A stretch of DNA of 64,000 bases, taken from assembly GCF_004365355.1 (NCBI RefSeq), contig NZ_SODP01000005.1:186001-250000 (forward strand), read 5' to 3'. The translations under genes were made by a program, and so were the position numbers. The notes under the pieces were generated by a model, which saw nothing but the letters and a program-made list of their open reading frames with translations, was not told the origin of the DNA and ran no database searches. Shown in pieces: positions 25,063 to 33,286 of this stretch; positions within the stretch are counted from its first letter, which is position 1, and every line of letters starts with the position of its first letter. The stretch comes from Kribbella pratensis. Lineage in GTDB: Bacteria; Actinomycetota; Actinomycetes; Propionibacteriales; Kribbellaceae.

Positions 25063-26406
25063 TTAGTCTCCGGCAGCGCGCGGCTGCCTGGCCGGCCGTG
25101 CGGGAGCGGGTTGCTCGGCGGCGAGTTGCTGGAAGCGGTCCCTGCGACGTGCCCGGTGGGCTCGCTCGGGGTGGGCGGCCGCGGCGGTGGCCAGTGCTTC
25201 GTCCAGCTCGTCGACGGCCTCGCTGTAGCGGCTCTGGCGTGCGAGGAGCTCGCCGCGGATCGCGTGCCGGCGTGAACTTTGCGGGATGCCGTCGAGGAGT
25301 TTGAGTGCGGCGTCGACTTGCCCGGTTTCGGCGATGGCGACGACGCGGGCCAGTTCGGCGGCCGGGCTGGGCGAGACCTCGAGGAGTAGGTCGTACAGGC
25401 GGACGATCTCGCGCCAGTCGGTGGCCGTATAGCTCGGGACCCGGGCGTGCTCAGCTGCAATCGCGGCTTGGAGTTGGTACGCGTCGGCCTGGCGATTCGA
25501 GCGCTCCAGCGACTCGTTGAGGAGCGCGACGCCGCGCGTGATCAGGCTCTGGTCCCAGCGCGAGCGGTCCTGCAGGTCGAGGGTCACCACGTCGCCGGCG
25601 TCATCGACGCGGGCCGGTCGGCGGGCCTCAGTCAGAAGGAGTAGCGACAGCACCGCGGTCGGCGTCGGCTGGTCGGGCAGCAGTGTGTGCAGGAGCTCGG
25701 CCAGTCGGATCGCCTCAGCGCAGACGTCGACGTCGTACGCCGCCTCGCCCTCGGACGGAGCGTGGCCCGCGGTGTAGAGGCTGTGGATGACCGCACACAC
25801 CGCGGGCAGCCGGTCGGGTAACTCGTCCTCGGCCGGGACCCGGTACGGGATGCGGGCGGCGGCGATCTTCTGGCGGGCGCGGACGAGCCGCTTGGTCGTC
25901 GCGACCTCGGTGGTGAGCAGCACGGCGGCGATCTGCGCGGGAGACAGCCCACAGAGCGTGCGCAGGGCGAGCGCGACCCGGGTCGGCGGTGACAGCGACG
26001 GATGGCAGCAGGTGAAGATAAGCCGCAGGAGATCGTCCTGCACGACCTCGTCGGGGTCCAGCGCGCCGTCCGGGTCGAGGGCCTCGAGCGACCCGTCGGG
26101 GTGGCGGCGGGTGAGATCCTGCAGCTCGGCCCCGGCTCGTTCCTTGCCGGCACGGGCGCGTTCGCGGCGGATGATGTCGATCGCCTTGCGCCGGGCGGTC
26201 ACGGTCAGCCAGGCCCGCGGCTCAGGCGGTACGCCGGTCACCGGCCACGCGCCGAGAGCGGCCAGCGCGGCCTCTTGGACGGCGTCCTCCGCGAGCTGTA
26301 CGTCGCCGACCGTCCGGATCAGGGTGGCGAGGATCCGCGTCCCCTCGATCCGGATCGTGTCGGCGACAGCGACATACCGCTCATTCAAGGTGGCCCGCTG
26401 ACTCAT
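25063..26406 (-). CDS. ECF42-type sigma factor with large C-terminal TPR-like extension
   Basis: A 447-residue sigma factor. Sigma region 2 (about 13-85: LAEDAVQEAALAAL, PRAWLTVTARRKAID) and region 4 (about 130-180: LSPAQIAAVLLTTEVATTKRLVRARQKI) are followed by about 260 residues of the DUF6596/TPR extension typical of ECF42. These factors have no anti-sigma partner and are linked to DGPF/YCII proteins. ATG 26406 overlaps the YCII stop (ATGA). A second, paralogous module is at 41331-42998. Confidence 0.92.
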   Translation of the reverse strand: MSQRATLNERYVAVADTIRIEGTRILATLIRTVGDVQLAEDAVQEAALAALGAWPVTGVPPEPRAWLTVTARRKAIDIIRRERARAGKERAGAELQDLTRRHPDGSLEALDPDGALDPDEVVQDDLLRLIFTCCHPSLSPPTRVALALRTLCGLSPAQIAAVLLTTEVATTKRLVRARQKIAAARIPYRVPAEDELPDRLPAVCAVIHSLYTAGHAPSEGEAAYDVDVCAEAIRLAELLHTLLPDQPTPTAVLSLLLLTEARRPARVDDAGDVVTLDLQDRSRWDQSLITRGVALLNESLERSNRQADAYQLQAAIAAEHARVPSYTATDWREIVRLYDLLLEVSPSPAAELARVVAIAETGQVDAALKLLDGIPQSSRRHAIRGELLARQSRYSEAVDELDEALATAAAAHPERAHRARRRDRFQQLAAEQPAPARPARQPRAAGD

Positions 26407-26750
26407 CTGGCAACGATCACCGGGCGTACCTCGACCGCGCCGCCCCACGCCGCCGGGATCTCGGCCGCGATCTTGACCGCCGCTTCGAGGTCGTCGGCCT
26501 CGATCAGGTAGTAGCCGGTCAGCGCTTCCTTGGTCTCCGCGTACGGGCCGTCGGTGGTGATCACCGGGCCGCCGCGCGCGCCCTCGACCCGGACGACGGT
26601 CGCCGTCGCCGTCGGATGCAGCACGGCGCTCGCCTTGACCTGTTCGGCGTACTCAACGCCGAACTTCCGGTACTCGGCCAGCTCCTCCGCCTGCTCGGGC
26701 GCCCACCAGTCCACGTCCGCGGTGTAGGTCAGTGCAAGGTACTGCGCCAT
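26403..26750 (-). CDS. YCII/DGPF-family protein
   Basis: A 115-residue YCII-domain protein (starts MAQYLALTYTADVDWW; contains ITTDGPYAETKEALTGYYLIEAD, the DGPF-type motif as DGPY). It is translated just ahead of the ECF42 sigma factor, overlapping by 4 nt. DGPF proteins are the usual co-expressed partners and targets of ECF42 factors. ATG 26750 has AGGAGG upstream. Catalytic function unproven for the family. Confidence 0.9.
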   Translation of the reverse strand: MAQYLALTYTADVDWWAPEQAEELAEYRKFGVEYAEQVKASAVLHPTATATVVRVEGARGGPVITTDGPYAETKEALTGYYLIEADDLEAAVKIAAEIPAAWGGAVEVRPVIVAR

Positions 26751-26826
26751 CGGAGTCCTCCTTCTCGCTGAAACCACTGTGGTCTCTCGGGAAAGGAACG
26801 AACAGCCGGACCCGCAGAGGACATCG

Positions 26827-26903
26827 CTACTGCGCTGCTACTGCGCTGCTACTGCGCTGCTACTGCGCTGCTACTGCGCTGCTACTGCGCTGCTACTGCG
26901 TTG
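26827..26903. repeat. Seven-copy 11-bp tandem repeat
   Basis: Unit CTACTGCGCTG repeated at 26827, 26838, 26849, 26860, 26871, 26882 and 26893; the last copy has one substitution (CTACTGCGTTG). The final unit contains the TAG stop of the gene that ends at 26893; the others lie in the 142-bp gap before the YCII gene. Identical copies suggest recent slippage and possible length variation. Confidence 0.95.
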
Positions 26904-27615
26904 CTTCCGAGATCCGGCCGCGGAAGGCCCGGATGACGTTCGGGTCGCCGACGGTCTGGATGGCGTCCTCGCCGACCCGGCCCCACATCCACAGATAGAT
27001 CGGCGTCGGATCGCCGAAGATCTCCGCCGCGACCTCGCCTTCCGCATCCTGCTGTATGTCGATGCTGGTCGCGTCGGCCGTGATCGTCCAGGACCGGCCG
27101 GCCGCGGTGATGCGGACCGTCGCGTCGATGGGGTACTCCGTGTCGCCTTCCTCCCACCACGGCCCGCCGAGGTTCGGGTACAGCACTTCGTCGATGCCGT
27201 CGAGCGCCAGGTCCGGGTCGATCGGCGTGACGACGTCGTGGGCCTGCTCGACGTCGATCCGGTGGACGGCGCTCTCGTGGGCCATCCGCCGGTGCCAGAA
27301 CGCGGAGGTCGTGTCGCGCGGGTTGAACGTCCACGTCTCCGTCTCGGTCCCGGCTGCCTCCAAAGCGCCGATGAGCGCCGCGCGCGCCTCGTCGTACCAC
27401 TCGAGGGTCTCGCGGGCGGAGAAGTCCGGCGGCCACGGGTCGGGGCGTGCGCCGAGCTTCAGCACCTCGACCTTGTGCGCGTAGACCATCGCCACATGGC
27501 GGACCACATCGTCGACCGTCCACCCCGGACAGCTGGGCACGGGCGCCTGAAGCCCCATCCGCGCCACTTCACCCAGCCGCGCGCTCTCGGCCCGCACCTG
27601 CTCGAGAAATCTCAT
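26893..27615 (-). CDS. Maleylpyruvate isomerase-like mycothiol-dependent enzyme (MDMPI)
   Basis: A 240-residue protein of the TIGR03083 family. The N-terminal DinB-like helical bundle has the metal/thiol signature (CPGWTVDDVVRHVAMVYAHK, about 29-48, and HRRMAHESAVHRIDVEQA, about 107-124); the C-terminal MDMPI domain begins near 165. Such enzymes use mycothiol for isomerisation or detoxification. ATG 27615. The stop codon and last two codons are made by the first unit (on this strand) of the 11-bp tandem repeat. Confidence 0.85.
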   Translation of the reverse strand: MRFLEQVRAESARLGEVARMGLQAPVPSCPGWTVDDVVRHVAMVYAHKVEVLKLGARPDPWPPDFSARETLEWYDEARAALIGALEAAGTETETWTFNPRDTTSAFWHRRMAHESAVHRIDVEQAHDVVTPIDPDLALDGIDEVLYPNLGGPWWEEGDTEYPIDATVRITAAGRSWTITADATSIDIQQDAEGEVAAEIFGDPTPIYLWMWGRVGEDAIQTVGDPNVIRAFRGRISEATQ

Positions 27616-27646
27616 GCCCGAACCCTCCCAGACCTCGTGGACAGTT

Positions 27647-28093
27647 TCATACGCTCCGCGCCTTGAGCGCCTCCTCCCAGTCGGAAGTCTCCGAATGGCT
27701 GATCTCGACCACCCGCTGGGTCAGCAACTTGCCGGCGTCCTCGGCGGTCGCGTACTGCCCGGCGCGCTGGACGTACAGCCACGCCTCGTTCCGCAGGTCC
27801 TCGGCGGTCCGGCGATAGGTCGGGTAGGAGTCCTTGAACCCGAACAGCGTCCGGATCCCTTCGGCCAGCGCGATCACGCCACCGAGCGCGGCCGCGAACC
27901 ACTTCGGTACGTCGAACGCGACCGAGATCGCGATCAGCAGGGCGGCGACGAGCTGCACGGTCCCGAGGCCGCGGTAGGCCATCCGGGCCCAGTTGGCCTG
28001 CCGGTTGTACCACTGGAACCGCAGGCTGATCAGTTGTTCGGCGGGGGTCTCGGTCCCGAGAGCGGGGAAGTCCGAATCTCTGAGTTTCGACAT
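27647..28093 (-). CDS. DUF4231 two-TM protein (SLATT-like)
   Basis: A 148-residue protein with two membrane segments (about 44-62 and 66-86) framed by YRGLGTVQLVAALLIAIS and a basic TYRRTAEDLRNEAWLY helix. DUF4231 belongs to the SLATT superfamily of 2TM domains proposed as pore-forming effectors in nucleotide-signalling conflict systems (established for some SLATT families). No cyclase or SLOG partner is adjacent, so it looks like an orphan. Confidence 0.75.
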   Translation of the reverse strand: MSKLRDSDFPALGTETPAEQLISLRFQWYNRQANWARMAYRGLGTVQLVAALLIAISVAFDVPKWFAAALGGVIALAEGIRTLFGFKDSYPTYRRTAEDLRNEAWLYVQRAGQYATAEDAGKLLTQRVVEISHSETSDWEEALKARSV

Positions 28094-28125
28094 GGTCTGC
28101 CTAGTGTCGGGCTAATCTTCGGCCC

Positions 28126-28626
28126 ATGGCGAGGAAGAGGGCGTTGCCGTTCGACCCGATCGACGAGGCGTCGCGGCAGTGGGGCCGGCGGTGGGGCGCG
28201 GTCGAGCAGATGCGTGCCGTCACGTCGCTGATGCGCGCGCAGCAGATCGTGATCAACGAGCTCGACGACATCCTCCGCAAGCACGGCCTGACCTTCGCGC
28301 GGTTCGAGGCGCTGGTGCTGCTCACGTTCTCGCGGCGCGGTTCGCTGCCGCTGGGCAAGATGGGGGAGCGGCTGCAGGTGCATCCGACCTCGGTCACGTC
28401 GATCGTCCGCCGGCTCGAGGCAGCCGGGCTGGTCACGCGCACGCCGCATCCCGACGACGGCCGCGCGATCCTGTGCGAGATCACCCCGGAAGGCCGTGAG
28501 CTGGTCGAGCGCGCCACTGCCGACCTGGTCGCCGCCGACTTCGCCCTCTCCGGGCTCACCGACGAGCAACTGAAGATGCTCTGGACCGTCCTCGAGCCCC
28601 TCCGCCACAACGCCGGCGACTTCTGA
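28126..28626 (+). CDS. MarR-family transcriptional regulator
   Basis: A 166-residue winged-helix regulator. Recognition region LPLGKMGERLQVHPTSVTSIVRRLEAAGLV (about 79-108) and wing RTPHPDDGRAILCEITPEG are typical. It lies 188 bp upstream of icmA on the same strand and is a plausible regulator of it; a MarR gene in this neighbourhood also occurs near the mutase region of Streptomyces (recalled). ATG 28126. Confidence 0.9.
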   Translation: MARKRALPFDPIDEASRQWGRRWGAVEQMRAVTSLMRAQQIVINELDDILRKHGLTFARFEALVLLTFSRRGSLPLGKMGERLQVHPTSVTSIVRRLEAAGLVTRTPHPDDGRAILCEITPEGRELVERATADLVAADFALSGLTDEQLKMLWTVLEPLRHNAGDF

Positions 28627-28630
28627 CCCC

Positions 28631-28717
28631 GGATCTCCAGGCCATCACAATCCCCGCGATCGCCCCGCCCACGCGGGAGCGAGGCGGCCGGGGTCGATTG
28701 TGATGGCCTGGGGATCC
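28631..28717. other. 22-bp inverted repeat (large hairpin) between marR and icmA
   Basis: The arms 28631-28652 and 28696-28717 are complementary at 21 of 22 positions (the exception can form G-U in one strand). The 43-nt interior is GC-rich and partly self-complementary (CCCCG/CGGGG). There is no U-tract, so it is not a textbook intrinsic terminator, though it may stop marR transcription or act as an attenuator before icmA. Confidence 0.85.
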
Positions 28718-28725
28718 GCCTGCGG

Positions 28726-28754
28726 TTGGAAATAGTTGGACGTCCTAGTAGTTT
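28726..28754 (+). promoter_or_regulatory. Candidate icmA promoter with palindrome in the spacer
   Basis: TTGGAA (28726-28731) and TAGTTT (28749-28754) are 17 bp apart, 60 bp before the mutase start. The perfect palindrome GGACGTCC (28738-28745) is inside the spacer, a good location for a repressor such as the adjacent MarR protein. No cobalamin-riboswitch box is visible in the leader. Confidence 0.5.
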
Positions 28755-28814
28755 GGGACCAGTTCCCCCTGACCGGGGTGGTGGGGCGGGGAAGGTAACA
28801 GGGAGGTCTGACTG

Positions 28815-30488
28815 ATGGATGCCGATTCGATTGCGGCCGGCCGGAGCCGGTGGCAGCAGCGATACGACGCGGCGCGCAAGCGGGAGGCGGATTTCACCAC
28901 GCTCTCCGGCACCGAGGTCGAGCCTGTCTACGGGCCGCCCGAGGGGGTCGAGGACCCGCGGATGGAGCGGATCGGCTGGCCGGGGGAGTTCCCGTTCACC
29001 CGCGGGCTGTACCCGACCGGGTACCGCGGCCGGACCTGGACGATCCGTCAGTTCGCCGGCTTCGGCAACGCCGAGCAGACCAACGAGCGGTACCGGATGA
29101 TCCTCAACGGCGGTGGCGGCGGCCTGTCGGTCGCGTTCGACATGCCGACGCTGATGGGCCGCGACTCCGACGACCCGAAGGCGCTCGGCGAGGTCGGGCA
29201 CTGCGGTGTCGCGATCGACTCGGCCGCCGACATGGACCGGCTGTTCAAGGACATCCCGCTGCAGGACGTCACCACGTCCATGACGATCTCCGGCCCGGCC
29301 GTGCCGGCGTTCTGTATGTACCTCGTCTCCGCCGAGCGGCAGGGCGCGGACATCACCAAGCTCAACGGCACCTTGCAGACCGACATCTTCAAGGAGTACA
29401 TCGCGCAGAAGGAATGGCTGTTCCCGCCGGAGCCGCATCTGCGCCTGATCGGCGACCTGATGGAGTACTGCGCGACCACGATCCCGGCGTACAAGCCGCT
29501 CAGCGTGTCCGGGTACCACATCCGTGAGGCCGGATCGACGGCCGCGCAGGAGCTCGCGTACACGCTCGCCGACGGCTTCGGGTATGTCGAGCTCGGGTTG
29601 TCCCGCGGGCTCGACGTCGACGTGTTCGCGCCGGGCCTGTCGTTCTTCTTCGACAGCCACCTGGACTTCTTCGAAGAGATCGCGAAATTCCGTGCGGCCC
29701 GCCGGATCTGGGCCCGCTGGCTGCGCGACGTGTACGGGGCGAAGACCGACAAGGCCCAGTCGCTGCGCTTCCACACCCAGACCGCGGGCGTGTCGCTGAC
29801 CGCACAGCAGCCGGTCAACAACGTCGTACGGACGGCCGTCGAGGCGCTGGCCGCGGTGCTCGGCGGGACCAACTCGCTGCACACGAACGCGCTCGACGAG
29901 ACGCTCGCGCTGCCGACCGCGGAGTCCGCCGAGATCGCGCTGCGGACGCAGTCGGTGCTGATGGAAGAGGTCGGGGTCACGAACGTCGCCGACCCGCTCG
30001 GCGGCTCCTGGTACGTCGAAGCGCTCACCGATGCCATTGAGGCCGAGGCCGAGCAGATCTTCGCCCGGATCAAGGAGATGAGCCCGGACGAGACGATGAC
30101 CGGCGGCATCCTGCGCGGGATCGAGGACGGCTGGTTCATGGCCGAGATCGCCGATGCCGCCTTCGAGTACCAGCAGAAGCTCGAGAAGGGCGAGAAGAAG
30201 ATCGTCGGCGTCAACACGCTGACCGACACCGTCTCCGGCGACCTGGAGATCCTCCGCGTCTCGCACGAGGTCGAGATCGAGCAGTGCCGGGTGCTCGCGG
30301 AACGCAAGGCGAACCGTGACGAGGACCTGGTACGGCGTACGCTATCGGCTCTGGTGGAGGCGGCCAGCGGCACTGGCAACCTGATCGAGCCCATGCTGGA
30401 GGCAGTGCGTGCGGAGGCCACGATGGGGGAAATCTGTCACGTTCTTCGGGAACAATGGGGCGAGTACCGAGAGCCCGCCCGCTTCTGA
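28815..30488 (+). CDS. icmA: Isobutyryl-CoA mutase large subunit
   Basis: A 557-residue B12-dependent acyl-CoA mutase catalytic subunit without its own cobalamin-binding domain. F80 (TWTIRQFAGF) and Q198 (EYIAQKEW) are the two residues that distinguish isobutyryl-CoA mutase from methylmalonyl-CoA mutase (Tyr/Arg there), so it should interconvert n-butyryl-CoA and isobutyryl-CoA. The barrel motifs SGYHIREAGSTAAQELAYTL and QTAGVSLTAQQP are intact. It needs a separate small B12 subunit (IcmB), which is not in the window; MeaB at 22835 is the likely chaperone. ATG 28815 has GGGAGG upstream. Confidence 0.95.
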   Translation: MDADSIAAGRSRWQQRYDAARKREADFTTLSGTEVEPVYGPPEGVEDPRMERIGWPGEFPFTRGLYPTGYRGRTWTIRQFAGFGNAEQTNERYRMILNGGGGGLSVAFDMPTLMGRDSDDPKALGEVGHCGVAIDSAADMDRLFKDIPLQDVTTSMTISGPAVPAFCMYLVSAERQGADITKLNGTLQTDIFKEYIAQKEWLFPPEPHLRLIGDLMEYCATTIPAYKPLSVSGYHIREAGSTAAQELAYTLADGFGYVELGLSRGLDVDVFAPGLSFFFDSHLDFFEEIAKFRAARRIWARWLRDVYGAKTDKAQSLRFHTQTAGVSLTAQQPVNNVVRTAVEALAAVLGGTNSLHTNALDETLALPTAESAEIALRTQSVLMEEVGVTNVADPLGGSWYVEALTDAIEAEAEQIFARIKEMSPDETMTGGILRGIEDGWFMAEIADAAFEYQQKLEKGEKKIVGVNTLTDTVSGDLEILRVSHEVEIEQCRVLAERKANRDEDLVRRTLSALVEAASGTGNLIEPMLEAVRAEATMGEICHVLREQWGEYREPARF

Positions 30489-32289
30489 GGAGCAGCCGCA
30501 GCCCGATCTGACTTCCGCGGCAACCGGCGCGATCGGGCCGGCCGACGGGCGTCGCGTGGTGGTCTGCGGGTCGGACCGCACGATGTTGCGGGTGACAACG
30601 GAACTGGTGAGCTCGGGCGAGCGGGTCACCGCGATCGTGAACCCGGACTCGCGTCACTACGACCGGATCAAAGAGCTCGGCGCGAACGTGATGGGCGCCC
30701 GGGTGATCAGCGAGTCGCTGCTGCGGCGTGCCGGTGTCGACGCTGCCGACGACGGGGCGCCGTCCACGGCGCGGGCCCTGGTGCTGCTGGACAACGACGA
30801 CGTCCACAACGTGCACACGGCTCTGACCGCGCGCGACATGGATCCGGAGCTGCGGATCGTCGTACAGATGGTGAATCCGCGCCTGGGCAAGCACATGAAT
30901 CGGCTGCTCGGGGACTGTGTCGTGATCAACGGGCCGTCGCTCGCCGCGCCCGCCTTCGTGTCGGACGCGCTGGAGGACGACGAGCTGACCTGGCTCGACC
31001 TCGGCGGCCGACGGCTGGTGGCCGGGCAGGCCGACCTGATCCGGGAGCCGCACCTGACCGTGCTCGCGGACACGACCTCGTCCGCGACGCCGACTCTGCT
31101 CCCGTTGTCGAGTTCCGACCCTGACGGCGACATCGTGCTGGGGACCGGCGTACGGACGCTGTGGCGAAGTCGTGACGTCCGCCCGGCCGGCTGGTTCATG
31201 GCGCTGCGCGACATCCTCGACAGCCGGGTGCGGAAGATCGCTGCGGTGATGGCGTTCCTGATCGTGGCCGGTACGGGCGTCATCCACTACTTCGGCGGGA
31301 TCGAGTGGTGGCGTGCGCTGTACCTCGCGGCCGGTGTCGTGACGTCGGCCGGGATCGACGACGACAAGTTCAACGACGCGCAGCCGTGGGTGAAGGTCAG
31401 TGCGGTCCTGGTGCAGCTGACGGGGATCGTGCTGATGGCGCTCCTGACCGCGGTCGTGGTCGACTCGCTGATCGGTGCGCGGCTGTCGCGGCTCATCGGT
31501 GGCGTCCGTGGGCGGCCGCGCAACCACGTGGTGGTGTGCGGTCTGGGTACGGTCGGGTCGCGGGTGCTCGAGATCCTCACCGAGCGGGGTGTTGCGGTGG
31601 TGGGGGTCGACCAGGACGACGATGCGCCTGGCATCCAGACTGCACACCGTTTGAAGATCCCGGTGGTGGTCGGGGACAGCAGTAACGAGGAGACGCTGCG
31701 GTTGGCCGGCGTCCAGCGGTGCCAGTCGGTGCTGGCGATCACCGACGGGGACATCACCAACCTGGAGTGCGCGATCATGGCGCGGGATCTGAACCCGGAG
31801 GCCGGGATCACGATGCGGATGTTCGATCACGACCTGGCGCAGCGGGTCGAGCGCCGGCTCGGGCTGGGCAACAGCCGATCGGTGTCGATGCTCGTCGCGC
31901 CGGCCGTGGCCGCTGCGGTGGCGAACCGGCGTAGCCAGGTGACGGTCCCGGCCGGTCGTCGCGTTCTGCTGCTCACCGAGGTCACTGTCGAGCCCGGGTC
32001 GGTCGCGGTCGGGAAGCGGATGGGGCAGCTGGACGAGGCCGGCGGCCTGCGGGTGCTGGCGAGGCAGGACCTGGGCGGAGCCTGGGACTGGAGTCCGACG
32101 TCGGGCCCCGAGCCCCGGCCTGGTGGTCGTACGGCGGCGTCCGAGCGGGAGACCCGGTCGGCAGGGCGGGTTCCGGCGGTCGAGCGGGAACTCCGGGCGG
32201 GGGACCGGATGGCGGTGGCAGGGACCCGGAGCGGGCTGGCACGGTTGTTGATGGCGACCCGGGCGCAGCGGACTTCGGCGTCGTCATAG
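30409..32289 (+). CDS. RCK (TrkA-N)-pore-RCK ion-channel-like membrane protein
   Basis: A 626-residue protein with two Rossmann RCK domains (RRVVVCGSDRTM at about 48-59; NHVVVCGLGTVGSRVLEIL at about 370-388) flanking two membrane helices (about 276-294 and 327-352). The pore-loop region between them (YLAAGVVTSAGIDDDKF) lacks the potassium-selectivity GYG, resembling the degenerate filters of CASTOR/POLLUX-type proteins. NAD(P)-dependent gating is likely. GTG 30409 has GGAGG 6 nt upstream, giving an 80-nt overlap with icmA in another frame; internal GTGs near 30555 are alternatives. The last 70 residues are basic and disordered. Confidence 0.8.
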   Translation: MRRPRWGKSVTFFGNNGASTESPPASEEQPQPDLTSAATGAIGPADGRRVVVCGSDRTMLRVTTELVSSGERVTAIVNPDSRHYDRIKELGANVMGARVISESLLRRAGVDAADDGAPSTARALVLLDNDDVHNVHTALTARDMDPELRIVVQMVNPRLGKHMNRLLGDCVVINGPSLAAPAFVSDALEDDELTWLDLGGRRLVAGQADLIREPHLTVLADTTSSATPTLLPLSSSDPDGDIVLGTGVRTLWRSRDVRPAGWFMALRDILDSRVRKIAAVMAFLIVAGTGVIHYFGGIEWWRALYLAAGVVTSAGIDDDKFNDAQPWVKVSAVLVQLTGIVLMALLTAVVVDSLIGARLSRLIGGVRGRPRNHVVVCGLGTVGSRVLEILTERGVAVVGVDQDDDAPGIQTAHRLKIPVVVGDSSNEETLRLAGVQRCQSVLAITDGDITNLECAIMARDLNPEAGITMRMFDHDLAQRVERRLGLGNSRSVSMLVAPAVAAAVANRRSQVTVPAGRRVLLLTEVTVEPGSVAVGKRMGQLDEAGGLRVLARQDLGGAWDWSPTSGPEPRPGGRTAASERETRSAGRVPAVERELRAGDRMAVAGTRSGLARLLMATRAQRTSASS

Positions 32290-32344
32290 AGGATGGACCT
32301 GTGAACGTAGATCGGGTATGTGCGCACGGAATGCGAGGACAGTG

Positions 32345-33286
32345 GTGAGCCAGTCCAACTTCTCCCGTCCCGGGGCGATCGACCTGTCGGGCCTGCGTAA
32401 GCCGGCCGGTGCGGCGTCCGGTGCTGCCGGTGGTCCCGGCGCTCCGGCTGGTGCCGCCGCCGGCGCGTATGTGCTGAACGTTACCGAGGCGAACTTCCAG
32501 ACCGACGTGATCGAGCGCTCCTTGCAGGCGCCCGTGGTGGTCGAGCTGTGGTCGCCCCGCTCGCAGGGCTCGAACGCCCTGGGCGCGGTGCTGGCCCAGC
32601 TGTCGACCGAGTACGCCGGGAAGTTCCTGCTGGCCCGGATCGACGTCGACGCGAACCCACAGGTGGCGCAGGCGTTCGGCGTACAGTCGGTGCCCGTCGT
32701 GATCGCGATCCTGCGCGGTCAGCCGGTCCCGTTGTTCCAGGGCGTCCTGGGCGAGCCCGAGGTCCGGCAGTACCTCGACCAGCTGCTGACCGTGGCGGTG
32801 GCGAACGGCATCACCGGTCGCGCCGAGCCGGTCGGACCGGCTGGTCCGGACGCTGAATCGGCCGAGGAGCCGCCGCCGAACCCGCGGTACGAGAAGGCGG
32901 AGAACGCGGTCGCGGCGGGCGATCTGGACGGCGCGATCGCGGCGTACGAGGAGCTGCTGAAGGAGACGCCGGCCGACGCCGAGGCGAAGTCCGGGCTGGC
33001 GCGGGTGCAGCTGGTGAAGCGGACCCAGGACGTGCCGGCCGACGTACGGACGCGGGCGGCGGAGAACCCGACCGATATCGAAGCGCAGATGCTGGTCGCC
33101 GACGTGGATCTGATGGGCGGGCATGTCGACGATGCCTTCGCGCGCTTGATCAGCACGGTCCAGGCGACCTCGGGCGACGAGCGGAACACCGTCAGGCTGC
33201 ACCTGCTGGAGCTGTTCGAGGTGGTCGGCGCCGACGACGACCGGGTGATGAAGGCCCGCCGTCGGCTGATGTCCGTCCTGTTCTAA
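32345..33286 (+). CDS. Thioredoxin-fold/TPR co-chaperone (YbbN/CnoX-like)
   Basis: A 313-residue soluble protein: Ala/Gly/Pro-rich lead (1-42), thioredoxin fold (about 43-150: VVVELWSPRSQGSNAL, then RIDVDANPQVAQAFGVQSVPVV) and C-terminal TPR-like helices from 175. The CXXC of active thioredoxins is replaced by S70-P-R-S, with no cysteine, so it is a holdase-type scaffold rather than a redox enzyme. GTG 32345 has GAGG 6 nt upstream (GTG 32342 and ATG 32318 possible). Its TAA overlaps the convergent MarR stop. Confidence 0.88.
   Translation: MSQSNFSRPGAIDLSGLRKPAGAASGAAGGPGAPAGAAAGAYVLNVTEANFQTDVIERSLQAPVVVELWSPRSQGSNALGAVLAQLSTEYAGKFLLARIDVDANPQVAQAFGVQSVPVVIAILRGQPVPLFQGVLGEPEVRQYLDQLLTVAVANGITGRAEPVGPAGPDAESAEEPPPNPRYEKAENAVAAGDLDGAIAAYEELLKETPADAEAKSGLARVQLVKRTQDVPADVRTRAAENPTDIEAQMLVADVDLMGGHVDDAFARLISTVQATSGDERNTVRLHLLELFEVVGADDDRVMKARRRLMSVLF

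Noticed and set aside
26827..26903. CRISPR array
   Set aside because: Units are 11 bp, directly contiguous, without spacers; no cas genes are present.
28627..28814. Cobalamin riboswitch before icmA
   Set aside because: No B12-box-like sequence can be found; the structured part is a simple long inverted repeat.
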